Part shown: piece by piece, positions 1 to 6,036 of the stretch | How positions within the stretch are numbered: the stretch's first letter is position 1 | How the letters are laid out: each line of letters begins with the position of its first letter | Assembly (NCBI GenBank): GCA_024644125.1 | Contig: JAHELQ010000017.1 | Coordinates: 1-7,535, forward strand | Reading direction: 5' to 3' | Source of the DNA: Candidatus Aminicenantota bacterium | GTDB taxonomy: Bacteria > Acidobacteriota > Aminicenantia > UBA2199 | DNA: 7,535 nucleotides | Translations under genes and position numbers: made by a program | Notes under the pieces: model-generated | What the model saw: only the letters and a program-made list of their open reading frames with translations | Database searches by the model: none | Told to the model about the DNA's origin: nothing

Positions 1-129
1 CAACCATTTTTTCAGCTTCTGGACAGGCTTCCGCCCATCGTATGTTTTTTTGACTTTAGAGCATACAATTTTTTTTGTTCCAACATCAAGTCTATGCCGT
101 CGCAATTCTCTTGCCAATCGCGGATTCAT
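1..129 (-). CDS. Partial hypothetical protein, runs off left edge; possibly a damaged gene
   Basis: An uninterrupted frame runs from an ATG at 129 through the left edge. It gives 43 residues beginning MNPRLARELRRHRLDVG, very rich in Lys and Arg. The frame is also open 12 codons upstream of that ATG, to a TGA at 168-170, reading YVPDSILKKVYQ before the Met. The sequence just upstream in another frame (GWNEGRLIFYN, near 190-222) also looks protein-like, so a one-base frameshift near 168-175 in an older, longer gene is possible. The ATG has no good Shine-Dalgarno sequence. A TATAAT hexamer at 189-194 could be a -10 box, but the -35 region is poor. I do not recognise the family. The evidence is the open frame and its non-random composition only. 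Confidence 0.3.
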   Translation of the reverse strand, partial: MNPRLARELRRHRLDVGTKKIVCSKVKKTYDGRKPVQKLKKWL

Positions 130-481
130 TTGATAAACTTTCTTCAAAATACTGTCCGGAACATATCATTCGGTTTCGCATCACGCGAATTATAAAAAAT
201 AAGCCGACCTTCGTTCCAGCCTGTTGACCGTTAACGAACACCCTGTGCACGCATCCGCGACAATGCCGCCCCGCCTGCGAGCTCCCGCCGGAAAGATAGC
301 CAATTGGAAAAGAAATTCCGTACAGAACATGATAATGGGCATTTTGTTATGAAAATAAACGGGACAGCAAATGCCATGATACACCAATCCACGCAAGCGT
401 GTAAACCATTAAAATCATGAACTAAATTGTACCGGTTATCGCTCCAGAAACGATTGCACAGCCAGTAAAAAAAGAATGAAA
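130..481. other. Intergenic stretch without a recognisable gene
   Basis: About 350 bases downstream of the exporter stop. The only long ORF here (190-396, minus) has an unusual Cys/Arg-rich composition, no Shine-Dalgarno sequence and no recognisable motif, and I do not regard it as a gene. The stretch contains a run of seven T on the minus strand (469-475) just after the exporter gene, and a TATAAT at 189-194 on the minus strand. I see no RNA gene or clear repeat in it. Confidence 0.5.
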
Positions 482-3400
482 TCAGGTGGTTTTATACCCG
501 GCATCCACCTTTTCAATTTTCCCCAAATCCATTTTGATAATGTGATCCGCCACATCGAAGTAATGGTCGTCGTGGGTAATAGCGATGACTATTTTTCCTT
601 CCGCTTTCATACGCATCAAAAGATCACGGTAGAAAAATTTACGGAATTCCGGATCCTGGTCCGCCGCCACTTCATCAAACAAATAGATAGGCGAATCTTC
701 GAGGTAACACTTCAATAGGGCCAAACGCTTCCGTTGGCCTCCGGAGAGATTGACGGTACTCAAGGCGTTTGCCCCCAGATTCACTTTATCGCGTAAATTC
801 AAAATCTCCAGGTACTCTTCCGCCTGTTTCATGCGGCTATCCAGATCGATGTTGTACAACTTCTGAAATAAGTGATGATCGCTGAAAACGGCCGAAAAAT
901 ACTCGCCGATCCGTCCATCGCTTTCAGTAGCGCCCACTACTTTCACTTCCCCTCGCTCCGGTTGGTAGAGTCCGGTCAACAATTTGGCGAACGTGGTTTT
1001 CCCGCTGCCGTTGCCGCCGACGATGAAGGTGATTTCGCCCTTCCTGGCGGTAAAATCCAGCGGTCCCACTTTAAAATTCTCGTCCTTGTTCTGGGTTTTG
1101 TATTCAAATTCAACGCCTTTAGCCTCGATGGCCTCTACCGCGCCGGGCGCTTTATACGGCTTCATCAACACCGAGGGATGCAGATTTACCGGAATCGCTT
1201 TCTCAAAGCCTTTGACCCGGCCCCAGGCCACCTTCAATTGCATGATGGCGGGGATGGAGTGAAGAATATTGTTGATGGGACCGATGAGATAGAGTAGGAT
1301 CATGATAAAACTCAGCAAGGTGAGGGCGCTGATATCCGGGAACACGCGGGGAATGCCGAAGCCGACGGCCCCCAGAACCACAATCAGCATCGATTCGCCG
1401 ATGAGGAATGCGTTGATGAAGCTGATCAAGGCGCGGCTCATTTTTTGGCGGAACTCGTCGCAACTTTTTTCCACATCGTCCCGGTATTCCCGTTTTTTGT
1501 TGATTGTGAGACTCAGCTCCTTAAATCCGTCCAACATGCCATTCAACAAACCCATATAAACATTGCGGGTATCCCGGGCTTCTTCGAAGTAACGGCGGGT
1601 GGAGCGACTCACAATACTATACAATGTGGCGATGGCGATTACCACGCCCAATGTCAGCATGGTGGCCCAGAACGCGATGGTCGCCAGGTAAATGAACGCG
1701 CCGGCCGCGGTGACGGCGCTAGTGATCAAACGCACGACGATATTGGCTGAGTTGCCGATTTGCCCGGTATCGTCGTTCAAAGTTGCATACACGATCCCCC
1801 GGGGCAACTTTTCAAACCGCTGGTACGAGGTGAGAAACACTTTATGGATCAACTTCATCCGCAGATCGTATACTATGTCGTAGGTGAGCGCCACTAACCT
1901 GGTCTGGAGGATTTTCCGGCCGCCAATGTAGACCAGGAACGCCAGCCCAAAATAGTACAATTGAAGCCATAGCTCCATCGGGCTGAACAACGCCCGGGTG
2001 ATGAGAAAGATGACAACCGCGTTGGCTCCGCCTGCCAGAATGCTGAGCAGGACAAGCATGGGCATGGAACGCATATATTTATTGCGCATGGGAAACACGA
2101 GCGACAATACAAAGCCTATCAAGGTCATCCCGATAGCGATAGCCGTCAATCCTACCGCCGCCATGAAGCTAATGGGCGACCAGACTCTGGCAACCTCCCA
2201 GGTAACACCGGACATGGCGCGCGGCATCACGTATATGCCCGCCAGAAACGGCAGGATGACAACGCACACGCCGAGGATTTTCCCTATTTTTTTGTATGTC
2301 AATCCGGCAAAGGTTCTTCGTTTTCGCAACAGGTCAAATCCGATGGACAACCAGAACAAAACTACAATCAGTAAATAAACTGCCAGGATGAGGGAGATCA
2401 ATGACGCGGATTTGTCCAGATCATTACCGGTCACATCCGGGAGTTTTACCTCGCCGCCCCGCAGCCTGTTCAACACGTATTTGCCGATGGCCGCTGTAGC
2501 GCTGCTGTTTGAATTGGCCAGGATCGCCACGCCGACGCCATGTTCAGGGCTGAAGCCCATGTACGATGAATAGTTCGGATTCATGCCGTCGTGATCGATG
2601 ACATCACTGCCGTTCTCATAGGCGTACCAACCCATCGCGTAGCCCGCAAATGTCCTGGGATTGGGAGAGACTTTTTTATTCCGCGAATGAGTCCGCTCCA
2701 TCAACGGATAGAGAGATGTCTCCACTATCCCCATCTGCGCTTGCAGGAAGCGGGCGATATCCACTCCGTTACCGACAATGTATCCCGCCGCGTCATTTCC
2801 GCGAAAACGAGGCGCGTCAAAGATGCGAGGCTCGAAGAAGCCGATCTTGTATCCCCGGGCCAATTTCGTGCGGTCCATCACATTGTGAAGCCCCATGACA
2901 GTGTGCGCCATTCCCAACGGTTGCAACACCGTCTGCCGCACATAGTCTTCCAATGGCATGCCCGAAATTGTCTCGATCACCAGGCCGACGACATCATAAT
3001 TGATAGTGGCGTATTCAAACGCTGTTCCCGGTTTCCGCGCCAACGTGATTCCCGAGAGGTTGCGGATGGTTTTTTGCAGGCTATCATCTTCATCTCCTGC
3101 CGGTATCAGCGACACGCTCTTCCAGGGAATGCCGCTGGTGTGATGCAAAAATTGTCGCAGCGTTACATCTTGAGCTTCCCCTTCGAAGGTGGCCTCGAAC
3201 CATGGGATGTAGGTGGACACCGGAAGATCCAGATCGATTTTCCCCTCCTGGGCCAAACGCAACGCCGCCAGAGCGGTGAAGGATTTGCTGCACGAGGCCA
3301 GTTCGAACAATGTCTCGGCCGTCACTTTATCGCCGCTCTCACGGTTCGCGACGCCGAAGCCCTCGATTAGCGGTTCATTGTTTCCGTTTAGAATCACCAG

Positions 3401-3565
3401 TGTGAGGCCGGGAATATCTCCCTCTTCCATCATTCTCCGGATATCGCCTTTCAAGCTATCCAGAGAATCTGCCGATAACCGTTCCTGTCCCCAAACCAAA
3501 GGGGACAATCCAAAGGTAATGACCAATATTATGAAGCATATGATTTTAACGCCGGATTTTTTCAT
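482..3565 (-). CDS. Periplasmic serine peptidase (S12/beta-lactamase fold) fused to a cyclic-peptide-type ABC exporter
   Basis: 1027 residues from the chosen ATG at 3565, which has AAGGAG nine bases upstream; the upstream ATG at 3574 abuts that site. Residues 1-26 are a signal peptide (MKKSGVKI...VWGQ). Residues about 33-370 form an S12 hydrolase domain with SCSK at 91-94 (nucleophile Ser91, Lys94), YAT at 185-187 in the YxN position, and HDG at 325-327. Three membrane helices follow (about 387-410, 428-448, 465-492). Then comes an ABC exporter with six helices (about 503-770) and a nucleotide-binding domain from about 808: Walker A GGNGSGKTT (850-858), SAVFSDHHLF in the Q-loop area (891-900), LSGGQ (940-944), Walker B YLFDE (961-965) and H-loop His998 in ITHDDHYF. 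The ATPase resembles the PvdE/SyrD/YojI group, which exports siderophores, lipopeptides and microcins. Peptidase, three helices and exporter in one chain match ZmaM-like prodrug-activating exporters; ClbP is the stand-alone peptidase form. The likely role is to cleave a substrate at the periplasmic face and export it. The substrate is unknown, because no synthetase is in the window. Confidence 0.9.
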   Translation of the reverse strand: MKKSGVKIICFIILVITFGLSPLVWGQERLSADSLDSLKGDIRRMMEEGDIPGLTLVILNGNNEPLIEGFGVANRESGDKVTAETLFELASCSKSFTALAALRLAQEGKIDLDLPVSTYIPWFEATFEGEAQDVTLRQFLHHTSGIPWKSVSLIPAGDEDDSLQKTIRNLSGITLARKPGTAFEYATINYDVVGLVIETISGMPLEDYVRQTVLQPLGMAHTVMGLHNVMDRTKLARGYKIGFFEPRIFDAPRFRGNDAAGYIVGNGVDIARFLQAQMGIVETSLYPLMERTHSRNKKVSPNPRTFAGYAMGWYAYENGSDVIDHDGMNPNYSSYMGFSPEHGVGVAILANSNSSATAAIGKYVLNRLRGGEVKLPDVTGNDLDKSASLISLILAVYLLIVVLFWLSIGFDLLRKRRTFAGLTYKKIGKILGVCVVILPFLAGIYVMPRAMSGVTWEVARVWSPISFMAAVGLTAIAIGMTLIGFVLSLVFPMRNKYMRSMPMLVLLSILAGGANAVVIFLITRALFSPMELWLQLYYFGLAFLVYIGGRKILQTRLVALTYDIVYDLRMKLIHKVFLTSYQRFEKLPRGIVYATLNDDTGQIGNSANIVVRLITSAVTAAGAFIYLATIAFWATMLTLGVVIAIATLYSIVSRSTRRYFEEARDTRNVYMGLLNGMLDGFKELSLTINKKREYRDDVEKSCDEFRQKMSRALISFINAFLIGESMLIVVLGAVGFGIPRVFPDISALTLLSFIMILLYLIGPINNILHSIPAIMQLKVAWGRVKGFEKAIPVNLHPSVLMKPYKAPGAVEAIEAKGVEFEYKTQNKDENFKVGPLDFTARKGEITFIVGGNGSGKTTFAKLLTGLYQPERGEVKVVGATESDGRIGEYFSAVFSDHHLFQKLYNIDLDSRMKQAEEYLEILNLRDKVNLGANALSTVNLSGGQRKRLALLKCYLEDSPIYLFDEVAADQDPEFRKFFYRDLLMRMKAEGKIVIAITHDDHYFDVADHIIKMDLGKIEKVDAGYKTT

Positions 3566-3648
3566 CGAACACATCTCCTTTTTGAGAATCGCGCCTGCCA
3601 GGCCCATAGCGAAACAGTAACCTAACCGGTATAAATCTGCCAACATGT

Positions 3649-3677
3649 ATTCTAATCCGGCACCAAGAGGCTTTCAA
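3649..3677 (-). promoter_or_regulatory. Sigma-70-like promoter of the peptidase-exporter gene
   Basis: On the minus strand, TTGAAA (3672-3677), a 17-bp spacer and TAGAAT (3649-3654) lie about 76 bases upstream of the exporter start. The -35 box overlaps one arm of a 10-bp inverted repeat, so the exporter may be controlled separately from the upstream propeller gene. Confidence 0.5.
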
Positions 3678-3748
3678 ATAATTTTCACATCTATGCACAA
3701 TATGATGACGGTCTCGCCGCCGCCATCACCGCTACCCAGAAAGCCTCT
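3666..3748. repeat. 10-bp perfect inverted repeat flanking 63 bp upstream of the exporter promoter
   Basis: AGAGGCTTTC at 3666-3675 and its exact reverse complement GAAAGCCTCT at 3739-3748. The left arm covers part of the -35 box of the exporter promoter. It could be a pair of operator half-sites, a looping element or a remnant. The spacer is too long for a simple terminator. Confidence 0.45.
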
Positions 3749-3882
3749 CCGCCCAACTCCCAAAGCACGCTCCACGCAAAATCCCATCCTCAAACCATTT
3801 CCGCCGCCCCAATCATTTTTTATATCCAGGAAAAGAGGAATCCCAGCGTCTTTCATACATCAATCGAAATTACCTCTTTAAA

Positions 3883-4944
3883 TTATTTCACAATCTTGTA
3901 AATGAACAATTTCTCGACTTCGGCTTCCGGTTGTTTACCCAGCATGTAACCGTCTTTGGAAATATTAAATGGAACAAATCCCCCTTTCACATCGAATTGC
4001 TCCTCAAGCGTTCCCTCGCTGGAGAACTTAAGGCAGAAGTAGTGTCCGTCGTAATCCGTATGGGTTCTATAATACATTGCGTCTATAAAAATATGCCAAT
4101 TATTGTCAAAATAAACAATCCCTCTGATGTTGGCGATATGCATCCCTTTCAGCAAGTCTAACGATACTTTCTTCGCAGTAATCCAGTGCATCGGAAAGCT
4201 GTACTTCTTATCGATCTGGTATTCGAACTCCAGTAACTGCTTGCCAGCCGCAGAACACAAATAAAACACTATCGGATTATCTGGATGAACGTAGCTTATG
4301 AGAAGTCTCTCCCGGGAATCATCCAATCCCCAGACAACTCCCCCAAACAAGTCCATTTTTTGAGCAAAACCTTTGCCTTTTGCATAATCGACCCGCTCCC
4401 CAGTCGGATAAATATCAAAAAACGCCTTCCTCACGCCCTTGCCTTTTTCGACATGCAGTACCTTTCCTATTCCCTCTATTTGGGGATCCGACACGCAGTT
4501 CATGGATGTAGCAAGGAATGTATCATGATCTAAAACATCGAAAAATTCGCGCAGATAGACTGAACGGTCAAGTTTGTAATATTGGAGGTTTCCCAGATCA
4601 AAATCCATCTCGGCAAAACGCGCGTTAAAATGATCAAGAAGATAGAGATTTTTACCCAATACTCGGAGATGCGTGGGCATCAGGAAGTCTCCGGGTCCTT
4701 TCCCTTTATGCCCGATGCGGTGGATGAAGTTACCCTGCCAATCATATTTAGCGACAAACCCGCCCAATTGATCGCAGACAATGATCTCCTTTTTCTCAGT
4801 CAACGCCGCCCCGGAGAGTCGCTGAAACATGTAGTTTTCCCGCTCATCACCAATGGTCTTCACCAAACGGAAATGTTTGTCGAATCCAAATCCCGCCGAC
4901 TGCGCAACCAAAACCGCCAACAAAGCAAAGAAGGCCCTCTTCAT
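3883..4944 (-). CDS. Secreted six-bladed beta-propeller protein
   Basis: I place the start at the ATG at 4944 (353 residues, MKRAFFALLAVLVAQSAGFG), because GGAG at 4951-4954 is six bases upstream. The ATG at 4956 would have AAGG only one base away. The N-terminus is a Sec signal peptide with probable cleavage after QSA and no lipobox cysteine, so the product is periplasmic or secreted. The mature part has the hallmarks of the six-bladed propeller family common in FCB-group bacteria: IHRIGHKGKGPGDFLMPTHL followed by YLLDHFNARFAEMD, which is the usual GxGPGxF, then a Asp-x-x-Asn-x-R blade motif. Further blades are weakly repetitive (ISYVHPDNPIVFYL, IVYFDNNWHIFI). No catalytic motif is visible; such propellers usually bind ligands. 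In Bacteroides, propellers of this sort often sit beside small exported peptides, as this one does. It lies 36 bp after the upstream peptide locus, probably in one transcript, and 317 bp before the peptidase-exporter gene. Confidence 0.75.
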   Translation of the reverse strand: MKRAFFALLAVLVAQSAGFGFDKHFRLVKTIGDERENYMFQRLSGAALTEKKEIIVCDQLGGFVAKYDWQGNFIHRIGHKGKGPGDFLMPTHLRVLGKNLYLLDHFNARFAEMDFDLGNLQYYKLDRSVYLREFFDVLDHDTFLATSMNCVSDPQIEGIGKVLHVEKGKGVRKAFFDIYPTGERVDYAKGKGFAQKMDLFGGVVWGLDDSRERLLISYVHPDNPIVFYLCSAAGKQLLEFEYQIDKKYSFPMHWITAKKVSLDLLKGMHIANIRGIVYFDNNWHIFIDAMYYRTHTDYDGHYFCLKFSSEGTLEEQFDVKGGFVPFNISKDGYMLGKQPEAEVEKLFIYKIVK

Positions 4945-4980
4945 CATAAACTCCATACCTTTTAAGTAAGTCTTACAAGT

Positions 4981-5070
4981 TTAGCAATCTGACGAAATAC
5001 ACATCGCGAACAAAATGTCACGGACCTCAGGGCGGTCAGTTGCTGCGGTTGCATCAAAAGCGCAACTCAT
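4981..5070 (-). other. Cys-containing 29-codon continuation in frame after the peptide ORF stop
   Basis: Directly after the TAA of the preceding ORF, in the same frame, an ATG opens 29 codons starting MSCAFDATAATDRPEVRD and ending AMCISSDC, then TAA. There is no Shine-Dalgarno sequence, so independent translation would need reinitiation or coupling. Its three cysteines plus the last Cys of the preceding ORF would give C-x3-C, 20 residues, C-x4-C. That spacing is typical of a two-disulfide helical hairpin. I infer that the two halves are one ancestral secreted peptide gene split by a nonsense codon, or a real readthrough arrangement. Confidence 0.4.
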
Positions 5071-5163
5071 TTAGCAAATACCGGCAATCGTCGCAGGCAT
5101 TTGCACAGGGATGGCGATGAGAGAAAATAGAATAATCAAAACAGCAAAGATCTTTTTTATCAT
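5071..5163 (-). CDS. Small signal-peptide-like ORF, first gene before the beta-propeller
   Basis: 30 codons from the ATG at 5163: an n-region MIKK, a hydrophobic core IFAVLIILFSLIAI, and a c-region PVQMPATIAGIC ending at TAA. This is a textbook Sec signal peptide with a plausible cleavage after TIA. As it stands almost nothing is left as mature peptide. A good promoter (TTGAAG, 17 bp, TATAAT) lies 37-65 bases upstream, and a purine-rich AAGAAAAAG serves as a weak ribosome site. The frame continues after the stop into a cysteine-bearing stretch (separate entry), and the secreted propeller follows. I recognise no family. It may be a peptide precursor inactivated by a stop, a short hydrophobic leader peptide, or chance, though promoter placement and composition argue against chance. 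Confidence 0.45.
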   Translation of the reverse strand: MIKKIFAVLIILFSLIAIPVQMPATIAGIC

Positions 5164-5199
5164 ATGGTTACTTTTTCTTATTGTTAAATGAGAAAACCG

Positions 5200-5228
5200 A
5201 TTATATCAAATCCAAGGCCTATCTTCAA
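5200..5228 (-). promoter_or_regulatory. Sigma-70-like promoter of the small peptide / propeller transcript
   Basis: On the minus strand, TTGAAG (5223-5228), a spacer of exactly 17 bp and a perfect TATAAT (5200-5205). The predicted transcription start near 5193 leaves about a 30-base leader before the peptide ATG at 5163. Confidence 0.6.
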
Positions 5229-5264
5229 TAGAACTCAGGTCTCTCCAAATACATTTGGACACGA

Positions 5265-5441
5265 TTACATATACTGAATTTGAATCAACGCCCCGAACCA
5301 ACCATCGCGAAAATCCCTCGCGATTCGGGAGCGGACACTCTCTTTGATGTTCCAATCCAGAATGGCGTTCTCTTTGCCCGGGCCGCTATCCGCCTCATCC
5401 ATTGTCATTAGTTCGATACTTCTCTCGCCCAGTTTCGCCAT
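5265..5441 (-). CDS. Orphan 58-residue protein of unknown function
   Basis: The ORF starts at the ATG at 5441, preceded by a strong AAGGAG with seven-base spacing. It encodes MAKLGERSIELMTMDEADSG... and ends GWFGALIQIQYM. The protein is soluble and charged, with a central KENAILDWNIKESVRSRIAR segment likely to be helical; there is no signal peptide and no cysteine. The ILDW...KESVRSRIAR stretch faintly recalls the C-terminal tail of type I restriction R subunits, but the usual continuation is missing, so this may be only chance or a remnant. It begins two bases after a longer, repeat-derived frame on the same strand ends, which suggests translational coupling or decay of a larger gene. The promoter of the next transcript lies in the gap downstream. 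Confidence 0.4.
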   Translation of the reverse strand: MAKLGERSIELMTMDEADSGPGKENAILDWNIKESVRSRIARDFRDGWFGALIQIQYM

Positions 5442-5558
5442 CCTATCGCTCCTTCGTCATTTGATGCGCGGTGTCACTTGAATTATTTTGCCCGGATGCG
5501 GCAACATTTGCAATTGGGCTTGAAAAATCGCTCCCGGAAGGTTTTTCATTTGCTTTCA

Positions 5559-5642
5559 GGACAGTCTGTCCTGCTTCTGGGACTGACTGTCCGGCGTCTG
5601 GGACTGACTGTCCGCCTTCAAGGACAGAATGTACGGCGTGAG
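5559..5642. repeat. Four 21-bp tandem units, each with a 13-bp (near-)palindrome
   Basis: Units start at 5559, 5580, 5601 and 5622, exactly 21 bp apart. Their first 13 bases are GGACAGTCTGTCC (a perfect palindrome around one central base), GGACTGACTGTCC twice, and GGACAGAATGTAC. The remaining eight bases are similar (TGCTTCTG, GGCGTCTG, GCCTTCAA, GGCGTGAG). The 21-bp spacing, two helical turns, would place all palindromes on one face of the DNA. Confidence 0.85.
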
Positions 5643-5643
5643 T

Positions 5644-5811
5644 TATTGACGCAAATGCGCTTGTTCCGTAATCACTTGCATCTGCTTCGCAAGCAAGTGA
5701 TTTTGTCTCGGAAGTAGATGAGTTTGGTTCCGAAGCACATGCGGTTGCCACATAAGCAATTGTTTTTGGTTCTCGAGCACCTGGAACCTATTCCCGGGTA
5801 AATGCAAAAGT
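5644..5811. repeat. Eight diverged 21-bp tandem units (heptad-coding minisatellite)
   Basis: In-phase units start at 5644, 5665, 5686, 5707, 5728, 5749, 5770 and 5791. They share a pattern of TTCcGAAGCA, then aTG, then TTTGG, with the unit at 5728 closest to a consensus. On the minus strand, translation of one frame gives heptads such as VLRNQTH, LLPRQNH and LLAKQMQ, i.e. Leu-Leu-x-x-Gln every seven residues. The units at 5665 and 5686 together contain a 10-bp inverted repeat (AATCACTTGC at 5670-5679, GCAAGTGATT at 5693-5702). Confidence 0.7.
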
Positions 5812-5879
5812 GAAAAGCGGCAACCATTCATCGGCGGGCGAACCAGGCTTCGAGACGTGCATCTTCCAGTAGGTGCCTT

Positions 5880-5984
5880 TTGGGGGCGAAGGGGAATTCG
5901 CCATTTGAACCGAATTTCGAATGCCCGACAGGGAGGGGGGGATGAGGGGGATGGGAGGCGAAGCTCCCTTTTGGAGGGAGCCTC
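5880..5984. repeat. C-rich/G-rich hairpin element, candidate dispersed intergenic repeat
   Basis: Downstream of nfu the minus strand shows CTCCCTCCAAAAGGGAGC, then a pyrimidine-rich CCTCCCATCCCCCTCATC, then alternating GAATTCG/CGAATT-like words. A perfect 7-bp stem (5963-5969 with 5975-5981, 5-base loop) is flanked by two more pairs. The hairpin is 52 bases past the nfu stop and may end that transcript, although no T-run follows it on the minus strand. Such compositions are typical of multi-copy intergenic repeats, but copy number cannot be judged from one window. Confidence 0.35.
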
Positions 5985-6036
5985 GGGTTATTTTAGTTTA
6001 TATATGATTCAATTGAATGATAAATCGAGAGAAGGA

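Larger units (their letters stand above)
5442..6036. other. 595-bp gene-poor region made of short repeats and open frames without recognisable genes
   Basis: The stretch between nfu and the 58-residue ORF holds two sets of 21-bp tandem units and a C-rich hairpin element (separate entries). On the minus strand one frame is open from an ATG at 5904 (MANSPSPPKGTYWKMHVSKP...) to a TAG at 5788, then open again to 5443. That second part is Ala/Ser/Thr-rich and includes the 21-bp units as GQSVPDAGQSVPEAGQ. Because the repeats have no stops in several frames on both strands, open frames here are weak evidence for genes. Confidence 0.5.

Noticed and set aside
469..510. Intrinsic terminator after the exporter gene (6-bp AGGTGG/CCACCT stem and a T-run)
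   Set aside because: The stem is weak with a 15-base loop, and about ten bases separate it from the T-run.
2591..3370. Long plus-strand ORF of 259 codons opposite the peptidase domain
   Set aside because: It is antisense to well-conserved S12 motifs, has a His/Arg-rich composition, no ribosome site and no recognisable domain; it arises from codon bias of the real gene.
3674..3856. 60-codon minus-strand ORF between the propeller and exporter genes
   Set aside because: It is very Gly-rich, its only ribosome-site candidate is 15 bases away, and it overlaps the exporter -35 region and an inverted repeat. Chance is more likely than a gene.
3832..3879. 7-bp inverted repeat AAAGAGG/CCTCTTT just after the propeller gene
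   Set aside because: The loop of more than 30 bases and lack of a following T-run make it a poor terminator.
5265..5441. Resemblance of the 58-residue ORF to the tail of a type I restriction R subunit
   Set aside because: Only about 15 residues look similar, the usual downstream motif is absent and no other restriction-modification gene is present.
5443..5751. 102-codon minus-strand ORF from a GTG over the 21-bp repeats
   Set aside because: The repeats lack stops in several frames on both strands, so openness is uninformative, and there is no ribosome site or upstream promoter. It is kept only as part of the repeat-region description.
4981..5904. Stop-codon reassignment suggested by in-frame TAA (5071-5073) and TAG (5788-5790) interruptions
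   Set aside because: Normal genes in the window end with TAA (nfu, propeller), TAG (SDR) and TGA (nadA, exporter), and none carries an internal stop, so the standard code applies.
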